From Cornus controversa (lineage: Eukaryota; Streptophyta; Magnoliopsida; Cornales; Cornaceae), in NCBI GenBank assembly GCA_026545225.1, contig CM048845.1:61198033-61262032 (forward strand): DNA of 64,000 nucleotides, in the 5' to 3' direction. The notes beneath the pieces were generated by a model that ran no database searches, had not been told where the DNA came from, and saw only the letters and a program-made list of their open reading frames with translations. The position numbers and the translations under genes are program-made. This document shows, piece after piece, positions 46,610-56,800 of the stretch; the stretch's first letter is position 1; each line of letters opens with the position of its first letter.

Positions 46610-49600
46610 GAATGCTGAAAGTGTTGTCTCTCATGCCTCTGTAGATAAGCTTATTGGTAATAATTATAGTTACTGGAAGCTTTGCATGGAAGCTTATTTA
46701 CAAGGGCAGGATTTGTGAGATCTTATCTATGGTGATGAAATAGTAATTCTAGCATATACCCCCCAAAATGTTGAGTTGCAGAGGAAGTGGAAGATCAAGT
46801 GTGCGACAAAGCTTTATTTGCTTTGCGACGATCGTTCAGTAAAGATTACATTAAGCATGTTCGTGATATAAAGTCGTCAAAGCAAGTGTGAGAGACACTT
46901 GAAAGGTTGTTCACCCAAAATAATATGATGCGACTGCAGTATTTGGAGAATGAACTTGCTAGTATGACTCAAGGTAATCTTTTAATTTCAGAATATTTTC
47001 TGAAAATTAAAACCTTGTGTGCTGAAATTTTAGAATTGGATGCGGAGGAGCCCATGAATGCACGTTTGTGTCGTTATCTTATTTGTGGTCTGCAGAAAGA
47101 GTTTATGCCGTTTATCTCTTCGGTACAAGGGTTGGCAAATCAACCTTCGATCATTGATTTGGAGAATTTGTTCTCAAATCAGGAAGCATTGGTGAAACAA
47201 ATGGCTAGCAACAACAAATCTCTCTTTCAAGTGGGGGATGTTCTTTACACTAAGGACCAAGAAAAAAAAGAATTTTTCCTCCAAGCATTCTTCAGGTGAG
47301 AGCAAGCAGTCCAGAACTGAGGAGCAGTCAAGAGAAAATTCAAAAGGTTGCTATAGGTGTGAAAAGTTGGGACATTTAAAGCGTGATTGCCATGTGACGG
47401 TTGTGTGTAATCGATGAGGAAAACCAGGTCATGTTAAATCAAATTGTCCTGTTAATCTCACGAAAGCAGGAGCAAATGTTGCACATGAGATTAGTGAATC
47501 TGAACAACTAAAATGGGAGCAGTGCTTTACCATTGAAGCTATTGATCAACCGGGTAATGTTACTTTTGTTGTGCACCAGACCAACGTACATACAGATGCT
47601 AATTGTTCTATAGACTATAACAATGAGTGGATTGTTGACTCTGGTTGTTCTCATCATGTAACGGAAAATCCTTCTTTACTTTCTGATGCTCGTCTACATT
47701 ATGGGAAAAGAGCCATTGTGACAGCTGATAATTCATTACATCCTGTAGTGAAAGAAGGATTTTCAATGTCAAGGAAAATAACTTGAATGATGGAGGCGTC
47801 TCCCTCAAAGATGTTTATCATGTTTCAGGCTTAAAGAAGAATCTTGCTTCAGTTTTTCAAATAGCTGATTCTGGAAGGTATATTCTCTTTGGTCTAGATG
47901 ATGTACAAATTCTTTCTAATGTGAAACACATTGCAACTGATGTTTTATTTACTAGAAAAAGAAAAGATTCATTATATGTGTTGTCTGCAAGTGATGTATA
48001 TGTTAAAAAGACAGGCCAGAATACGAGTGCAACACTTTGGCATGCTTGGTTAGGTCATGTTAGTTATCAATTGTTGTAGAAAATCTCCACAAAGAAATTC
48101 CTTGATGACGGTCCTCTTTTTAAGGAAATTCATCACAATGTGGTTTGTCCTGGTTGTCAATATGGAAAATCTCATCGTCTTCCTTTCTCAAATTCAAATA
48201 ATAGAGCCTCTGTTGCGCTACAGTTGGTCCATTATAATCTCATGAAACCAACAAGAACACCTAGCTATACTAGTTTTCATTATGTGATGGTTATTGTGGA
48301 TGATTGTTTTCGGTTCAGTTGGGTATATTTTCTAAAACACAAAAGTGAAGCACTTTCTAAATTTATTCAGTTCAAGCATCACGTGGAGAAAGAACTTGGG
48401 CTACAAATAAAGTGTATGCGCACAGAAAATGGAGGAGAATACATGTCCGATCAATTCCTCAAATATTTCAGGGAACACAAGATTCAGTGTCAAATGACTT
48501 GTCTAGAAACCCCACAACAAAATGGGATTGTTGAGCACAAGTTGGCACATCTTATAACTATGTGCTTATCATGGTTGCATGCAAAGAATCTTCCGAGAGA
48601 GCTGTGGGCAGCAACTATTCAGTCTGCTTGTCATGTCATAAATCGCTTGCCTCTGTGGCTAGGGACATAATCATTTCCTTTTGAAGCGCTATACCATTGC
48701 AAACCAAATATGAGTTATTTTTTAGTTTTTGGCTCAGTTTGTTATGTCTATGTCTCGAAAAGTAATCGGATTAAACTTGACCCAAGGGCAAGGTGGTGTA
48801 TTTTTGTTGGTGATGACATTCACAGGAAAAGATGAAGATGTATGGATCTAAAAACAAGAAAGTTACTATTTCCCGCAATATGGTGTTTGACGAAGTGTCA
48901 TCATATTCATTTGAAGAAAATGAAGGCAGAAGCATAACTGATCTTGCACCTTTTTCTAATGATGTTGCATCCAGAGAAAGGGTGAGCAATATTTCTCCGT
49001 CCAGGGAAAACATTCAGCAAGATGAGACTACTGAGGTTGTGATTCGAAAGTCGTCTAAACAAAGAAAGCAACTTGAATATTTAACTAACTTTGAGGTTCA
49101 ATTAAATCCTTGCTTTGTTTTGTCCTACTTTCTTATGAGAGATTCTTGTAAAAATGAGCCTAAATCTTACAATGAAGCTAAAGGTATTTTTGAATGGGAA
49201 GAAGCAATGCAAAAAGAAATATCATCTTTAAACAAGAACTGCATATGAGAGCTTGTTCCAAAGCCAAAAAATGCTGAATTAGTTATTTGTAAATGGGTTT
49301 ACAAGTAATTCTCGTCTTGTTACTTGTGGTTTATCTCAGCAATATGGTTTAGATTACGAGGAGACTTTCAGCCCTGTTACTAAAATGGTAACGGTTCGAA
49401 CAGTTATTTCCTTGGCTGCATACAAATATTGGAAATTGTGACAACTAGACGTAAAGAATGCATTCCTCTATGGGGAGTGAGATCGTGATATCTTTATAGA
49501 ACAACCACATGATTTTTATTTCCAAGGAGTTCCTTGAGCACGTATACCGACTTAAGAAGGCATTATATGACCTCAAGCAAGCTCCAGGCGCTTGGTATGG

Positions 49601-50650
49601 TAAGATTGCTCAATATCTTGACTTTTTCTGGTTTTAAGTCTTCAAATGTAAATCCAAGTTTATTTGTTAAGAAAACATCCTTGATGTGTACAATGCTCTT
49701 CCTCTATGTGGATGATATGATAATTACTGAAGATGACAATGCTGAAATAACTTGTTTTCAAGATGCCTTGTTTATCCGGTTTGAAATGAAGAGTTTGGGT
49801 GAAGTTAGCTGTTTTCTTGGCTTGAAATTGAAAAATTAGATGGTTATTTTGTCTCTCCAAAAGGGTATATAGCAAGCCTATTGAATCATTTTCGTATGGG
49901 AGATTCAAAAGCAATGACCACTCCTATGGAACCTTGTCTTAAGTTAACTAAAGATGAAGGAAAACTACTGGAAGATGCCACACTTTTTCGATAGCTTGTT
50001 AGCAGTTTATTCAATTTAACTATCACAAGACCTGACATTGGATACTCTGTAGGGGGCATTTCTCAGTTTATGGACAAACCATGTGAATGTCATTTAATTA
50101 CAACAAAAAAGGATTCTTCGATATGTAAAAGGCACTCAAAACTTTGGGTTACTGAATAAGTAACATATACCATTTTTTTTGAGTGGTTTTGTAGATGCAG
50201 ATTAGGCTGGTGACGTGAATGACAAACTCTCCACAACAGGGTATTGTTTCACTACAGGTTCAGCCGCAGTCTTATGGTGCAGTAAAAAGCAAACTATTGT
50301 TGCTCTTTCAAGTTGTGAAACTGAATACTCAGCTACTATGGCCACTCAAGGGTGTCTTTGGCTTAAAAGGCTCATTCAATAACTAGTTTCTGCCTTCAAC
50401 TATTCAGTTTCTATTCATTGTGATAATGAAAGTGCAATTAAGCTTGCTGGAAATCCAATATTCAATGCACGCACAAAACATATTGAAACTCATTATCATT
50501 TTGTTCGAGAAAAGATGTTAACTCTGGACATTGAGTTACAGAAAATACGAACCGAAGACCAAGTTGTTGACATTTTTACCAAAGCACTTGCCAAAGCTAA
50601 ATTTGAAGTATTTCAAAGTGCTCTTGGTGTTGTTGACAATAAGTTTGCAC
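46610..50650 (+). pseudogene. Copia gag-pol, broken
   Basis: Gag starts near 46610 (KLIGNNYSYWKLCMEAYL) with a stop after QGQDL, and continues at 46907-47299. A zinc knuckle CYRCEKLGHLKRDC is at about 47350-47395. The aspartic protease site VDSGCSHHV is near 47634. The GAG-pre-integrase motif WHAWLGHVSYQLL is at about 48040. Integrase spans 48140-48670, with FSWVYFLKHKSEA, RTENGGEYMS and TPQQNGIVEH. Reverse transcriptase spans about 49250-49850, with LFLYVDDMII near 49700. RNase H and the C-terminus reach 50640, with ARTKHIETHYHF and DIFTKALAKAKF. Stops and frameshifts between these blocks make it non-functional. Confidence 0.9.
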
Positions 50651-50660
50651 TAAGGGGGAG

Positions 50661-51012
50661 TGTTGCAAATTAGTGAAACTTACTCCTGTCATATCCTAGT
50701 TTTAAGGAATTACTGAATAAGTCTATAAGTTTGTTTCAGTTTTTCAGTTTATTTAGGAGTTAGTTAATTGAATGTTTATGGTCATTGTTTGCTGAATAAG
50801 TTTATGAGCAGTTGAGCACGTTGGTGTTTCAGTCAAATTAGTTGAGATTATTTAAGAGTTTTTTTAGTATAAATAAAGCTTAATTGTAATGAGAGGATAT
50901 AACACTTCAACTTTGTTTTGAGTTGTTTCTGTTTTTCTCTGAGTAATAAATTTTTCTCTGCTAAATTATTCCATTTGTTTTAGTTTTTTTCCTTCTCTTT
51001 AAATTTGTTATA
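50661..51012 (+). repeat. 3' LTR of the Tnt1-like element
   Basis: 352 bp, TGTTGCAAATTAGTG...TTTGTTATA, similar to 46178-46549. It contains a TATA-like TATAAATAAAGC, as in the 5' copy. Confidence 0.85.
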
Positions 51013-52660
51013 CATAAAACTTCTGATTCGAGACTCTAGACTGCTTTATTATTTTTCATGATATCATCTTGTGGTTAGGCATCAAGAAAAATGAATCAAA
51101 TTACAGAAAGAGAATGAAAAATGTTGAGAGTATACAATTTTATACATGCATGAGTGTATATGTATAGAGTAGAGGGTTTAACTTATTAGCTTCTCTAGGA
51201 AAAATTATAATAATCAATGCGGAAGTAAAATCGAGTTAGCTCGACGTAACTTTTAATTTGAAACAAAAACGAATCAGCTGTTTCACATGCCTTGTAGCCT
51301 CTTTTAATCTCGCAATAGCACTATACTATGCAGACGAGCCGTAATCCTCAATTCCATAGTCCAATAAATTCTTCTTTAATCTCCAAGACAATTGATAGAT
51401 AAATAGAATAATATATAGCGTAACTCTTAGGGCAAAACATAACAACATAATGTATTTATATTGTATTGTTTATTAACCCCAAAGAAAAGTTAGTTGGACT
51501 TTCCTATGAGTCGGGCTCACCCATAGGTGCCCCGGTTTGGGTCCAAACCGAAAGTCCAACATCTCCCACTCGCACATGATGTGCACGATGCTACCATATC
51601 TCTTTTTTAAATGTCCAATTGTTGAGACAATTTATACAAGTTAATAGATTGTGCGACCATCGAAAACACATGCATGTAAGAGCTCTAAACTAGCAACTCA
51701 TGAAGAGGCAGTACAAAGACATCAACACTCAAAAATAATAAAGTGTCTCGTTATACCCCAAATCCATCTAGTCACATCGGTTCAAGCATCTCTAATCCCT
51801 CAAAGAGTTATACTTAACTCTTCGAGAACTAGCAATATTCTTATCAAACACAATTGCTAACATAAAAAGTATAAAGATTTTTTCTTGCATTTTGAGCAAA
51901 ACAAACATGTTTTCCAAACGATAAAATATATTTACTAGTTTCATCGGCAACAAATGTATATTCTCTCAAGAAATAGGGACAATTGAATTTACATAGAAGG
52001 CAAACTCAATGGATCAAACAGTTTAGTTCACTCTTTCTTTCTTTCAGTCTAGAAAATATGGATTCTTCTTCTAGGGACTGTACCATGCGAGGGATACGGC
52101 TAGATGTGTCTTAAAATTTGAATATTTATTTTTAATTGGACACTACTGAGACAAGATTGAGGATACGTTTGAAACACTTTCAACACACAATGAGTGATTT
52201 TGTAATAATTATTCTTAAAAATGAATATTTATTTTAATTTAAAATATAATATAAAATTTTAGAAAGCAAAAACAAAAAAATATATAATTTAACTCTAAGC
52301 TCTAAATTAATAATTTCATTCAATTCTAGACTCTGAATTAATGATTTTATTTATGATTATATGGATAAAATGAGCTAAAATAATTATTTATACTTAATAA
52401 TATATTTTATTAGTATTATTTTTTAATGTATTTCTGCCGTATTTATATTCTATTTTTTTTTATATATTTACGGTATACGTGGTTTCTAACTTTCGATCCA
52501 ATCATTCAGTTCATTCAAAAAGGTTAGCCCATATGGGAAAGTGGGCCACACTTTTTGGATCAACGGTGGTGATCAAGCAAAGTTTTTGGATCAGAATGAG
52601 CTAATCACACGGAATTAAGCGTTCTCATTTTTTATTTATTTAATTATGTGGTGTCTTGTT
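51013..52660. other. Intergenic DNA with a possible retroelement remnant
   Basis: Around 51490-51600, GTTGGACTTTC and GAAAGTCCAAC form a small inverted pair, followed by CATCTCCCACTCGCACA. The latter resembles antisense LTR/internal junctions of plant Copia elements. No LTR pair or target duplication was found. The rest is AT-rich with no gene. Confidence 0.35.
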
Positions 52661-52676
52661 ACCTTCCACTGCATTA

Positions 52677-52803
52677 ACACGTGTCCCTTCTTGATGTTTG
52701 TCTCATGAAAACTCCATGAGGACTTGGATTCATGTAAGCACCATCTCTAACTTTTTCTATACAGAGCATTGATTGAAGTTAGATAATTGAGTCAACACGT
52801 GTC
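52677..52803 (+). promoter_or_regulatory. Two ABRE/G-box elements upstream of the HAB-type PP2C
   Basis: ACACGTGTC occurs exactly at 52677-52685 and again at 52795-52803, each containing CACGTG and the ABRE core ACGTGTC. bZIP factors of the ABF/AREB family bind such sites, and clade-A PP2C genes are typically induced by ABA. The spacing of about 118 bp and position just upstream of the presumed transcript start suggest direct feedback regulation; this is an inference. Confidence 0.7.
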
Positions 52804-52849
52804 ATAAAATAGAGTGCCACCCACAATAAAAAGCATTTTCACAATACTC

Positions 52850-53847
52850 TCTCTCCTCTCTCTCTGTAGGCCTCCAAGAGCAGCAAGAAAAAAAAAAAAA
52901 AAATCTAGGAAGAGGCATTACTGACCATACTTGGAGTTTCAGGTCTTGGATGTTTCAATTGGTAAGCAGATTTGAATTGTTTCTCTAATTATTTGTGAAT
53001 TTTCATTTTTTTATGATATTCAAATCCTAAATAGTACCAGACCCATATGATTGTATCTCACTTTTTATACAATTTCTTGTGAGAGATTGTTTGATTTTTG
53101 GATGTGTTTTCTGGGAGAAAGAAAAGTGAAAAAGACCCATATTTCAAGGGGCTGATATAGGTTGCCTCAGATGTATGAAACCCAAGTTTTTGGTGGAAAA
53201 AGGCAGCTTTTTCTGCTTTCCTTGTGCTTCTTGAGGGTAGTTTCTTTTTCCTAGGTTATTTCACATGATCCCCTTCTGCTTTCCCTCCTGAGGTTATGGA
53301 TAAGGGTTTGTTTTTGGACTTTTCTGATGTGTTTGTGTATTTAAGGGTTGGTGGTGGGGTAAGAATTTAGGAATTCTGGTTGTTTACTAGAATAGTAAGG
53401 ATTTCTAATATCTATTCTCTAGGTCAACTCAAATCTGTTCATTGCTTGATATGTTATTATATGGAACGTTAGATCCATTGTTCTAGATTAGATCTAAAAT
53501 TTCCCATTTTCATTTTGCTTATCTTTGTCTCGTTCCCACTTTTAATTTGATCTTGGAAGTGCACTTTGTGTTTCTTGTATTCTTTAGAAGGCTGCACATC
53601 TTTAGCTCTTCCAACCTCTAATCTGCAATTGGTGGTGTAAAAAAGTACTTTTTGATTTATTATCGTTCAATTGGTGGGTCATTGAAGCTATTTCTGTGGA
53701 GGGAAGATTCAGAAACCTTTAAGTTTTGTCACTAGATTCATTGCCTGGAGGAGATGAAGGGGTTGAAAATTGGTAAATAATGTGAGTTTGTGAGATTTAG
53801 GAGTTACCCACTTGTTATCACTACACACTACACAGAGTGCGGAATTG
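52850..53847 (+). other. Probable 5' UTR of the PP2C gene, with an intron
   Basis: A CT-rich initiator region (52850-52868) is followed by an A-rich stretch and a splice donor TTG|GTAAGC at 52962. The acceptor before the ATG at 53848 is not obvious; TGTCACTAG near 53735 is one possibility. No upstream coding sequence is seen. Confidence 0.4.
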
Positions 53848-56800
53848 ATGGAAGAGATGTCTTCAGCGGCTGCATTTACACTTAGCTTAAGTAATGCAGT
53901 CTGCGATAGCTCTGGAATTGCAAGCCCTGTGGAAGTCACACGACTCAAGCTGGTGGCGGAAACAGCAACCTTATTATCAAGTCCTGCACAGGTGCTGTCA
54001 GCAGAGTCTGTTTCTAGTTGGGATGAAAATTGCACTGATCTGAAGAGTGAAGTTAAGAGGGGAACCATGGCAGCCCGAGAAGGAGAGAGTGGAGAAAAAT
54101 CTGATTTGACAGAGATGATACCCAAATATGGAAGCAGTTGGATTTCTAGTGATCCCATGATTCAGGAAACTGAGGAAGATGTAATTTTGTCTCGTGCGGA
54201 TGATCCCTGTGGAACTAATAGTGAGGATTTGTTAGGTTTTGATGTGAGTTCCAAAATAAGTTTGCCAGTTGCTGTTGAAATTGAGGAAATTGGAAAGGGT
54301 CAAATTGTTGCCAAGGTTATTAGTTTGGAGGAACCAAGTATTGGGCAGGAGCCTATTACTGTTGATATCCTGACTGTGCCGTCAAGCCCACATGAAGAGG
54401 AGTCTAATGGGTTCAATTTAAAGGCATCTGTGCCAATTCTTCAGTTGGCTAGGGAGAAGAATATTGGCAAAGGTGGCGGTAGGAGTGTTTTTGAACTGGA
54501 CTATGTGCCTCTTTGGGGGTCTGTGTCCATCCGTGGGAAACGATCTGAGATGGAAGATGCTGTTATCACTGTGCCTCGATTATTGAGAATTCCTATCAAA
54601 ATGCTTATTGGAGATCGTGTGATTGATGGAATGAGCCAGAGTTTGAGTCACTTAACTGCTCATTTTTTTGGAGTTTACGATGGTCATGGAGGCTCCCAGG
54701 TTTGTTTGGTTCCTTGCTTTTTCCTTTTCGTTCTTTCTGGTAATTATTGGTTCCTTACCTTTTCATGTATCTTTTAGTTCAAATTCAGCATCTTCAACTT
54801 GATGATTTACTTCTTTGAGAGCAATATGAAATAATTCTGACTTTTAAATTATTTCTGAACATCCATCTTTCATCATTAAGCATGTAGTCCCAAATTTTTT
54901 ATTTTTATTTTTTTTATTTGTTAATTGTTCATGAGTGGTCCATTTTTTGTATTATACTTATCTCAAATACTGTCTGTAACTGTGAACTTATTTTGAAATT
55001 TATGCTTTTCTCAAAGATTACAATATGGTAACATACTAACATATACTAGGGCTGCAACTCGGGCGGGTTAGAGGTACAACTCGAGTTCAACCCTACATAT
55101 GAAATGTTCAACTCTAACCCAACCCTAATCCTACTTCCAACCCTAACTACTCAACCCTAGCCCAACCATCCTTAAAATTTTAAACTCAGGTTTGCTACTC
55201 GGGTTGAGATTTTGAGTTAGAAGTTGGGTTAATTCGAGTTATCTATATCACCAATCTCCATGTTGAAAATTTAAAGTGATCTTTAATAAGTTTCACATTA
55301 GATTACTCCTAAACACACAAAAAATTAAGAACTTAATGCAAATTTCTAAAAAATTACAAACAAATTTTAAAGAAATTAATTATCCAAACTGTTAACATAC
55401 AATAAATTAAGATTTAAATAAAGGAAGTTGAAAAGAAAAAGGTTATCATAATTTGAATATTATATATAATATATTTAAAATAAAAATATGCATAAAAATA
55501 ATATTACTATTCGGGTTCGGGTTTGACTTGGGTTGTTGGCACCTCAACCCAAACCCAAGCCTAATTAAGTTCGGGTTGAAGTTTTTCAACCCAAGCTCAA
55601 CCCTAATTGTAAAAATAGTTGCCCAAGCCCGTAAAAAATGGGGTTGGGCTCGGGTTGGGTTCGAGTTGCCCAACCCAAGTTGCACCCCTAACATATACTT
55701 CCTTACACAGTTTGCATTCTTTCAAATCACACTACTTGAACTTTGAAATTAATCTTTAAACAAGTAGCTTCATTCATTTAGAGTAGTTGTCAGTTATTTT
55801 TTTTGATAAGTAAAAATGTCATAGAAAGGCGCCCAACCGGGGGACGCGTCCCAAACACAAACAGAGTAGTTGTCAGTTATAACCTGATTTAATAACCATC
55901 TCTAAATTTATAATTGATGGGTTTTTAATGACTGACCCAATGCTTATGAGAAATTTCTAAATTTTTTGAACAATTCTGAATTAGCTTTTGAGTTCTGTTT
56001 TTTACTCTGAATACTATGAGGATTGTTAAATGAACTTTAAAAAAAGAAAGAAAAAAGGCATATAAAACTCAATACTACTGAACAAAGCTTTGTCCCAACT
56101 ATTATGTTGGCTACATAAATCCTATTTGGTTCTTTACTGCTGTCTAGGGCAATAAATTCAGTTACGTCGCTACTGCCATCTCTATCCTTACAGTCTCAAG
56201 TTAATTTTGATCTTCCTTTTTCCCTGTCACAACTCTCGATCTGTACCATGTATTTCCAAATCCTAAACTTGTTCTTTTTTCATTTAGGTTGCACATTATT
56301 GTTGTGATCGCATCCATTTGGCTTTGGCGGAGGAGTTGAAAATTATTACAGATGAGTTGATCGAAGGGAGTTTAAGGGAAACTCAGCAGATGGAGTGGGA
56401 GAAAGCTTTCACACGTTGCTTTCTAAAGGTAGATGATGAAATTGGAGGAAAAGTTAGCAGAGGCATCGCTGGAGGCAATGCTGATTCCTCAAATGAGGGT
56501 TTTGAACCTATTGCCCCAGAAACTGTTGGATCTACTGCTGTGGTTGCATTAATATGTTCATCCCATATTATAGTTGCGAACTGCGGTGATTCAAGAGCAG
56601 TCCTTTTTCGTGGCAAAGAACCCATGGCATTGTCAACAGATCATAAAGTAAGGAAGGTGTTTTATAATCTTTATCTTTGTGTCAGTAGGAATTAAAGCTC
56701 TTTGTGAGAAAATAAATCTCGATTTTTTTGTCAGCCAAACCGAGAAGATGAATATGCAAGGATTGAAGCATCTGGAGGAAAGGTCATACAATGGAATGGG

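Larger units (their letters stand above)
46178..51012 (+). mobile_element. Copia (Tnt1-like) LTR retrotransposon with both LTRs, decayed
   Basis: The 5' LTR (46178-46549) and 3' LTR (50661-51012) both start TGTTGCAAAT and are clearly similar but carry many differences. The primer-binding site TGGTATCAGAGT follows at 46550. A polypurine tract TAAGGGGGAG sits at 50651-50660. The flanks CCTAA (46173-46177) and CATAA (51013-51017) differ by one base, as in an old insertion. The internal part has gag, protease, integrase, reverse transcriptase and RNase H in Copia order, broken by stops and frameshifts. It lies between the divergently transcribed kinase and PP2C genes. Confidence 0.92.

Noticed and set aside
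55446-55746. Asn/Pro-rich open frames within PP2C intron 1
   Set aside because: They lie inside a hAT MITE built of CAACCC repeats and have no gene structure.
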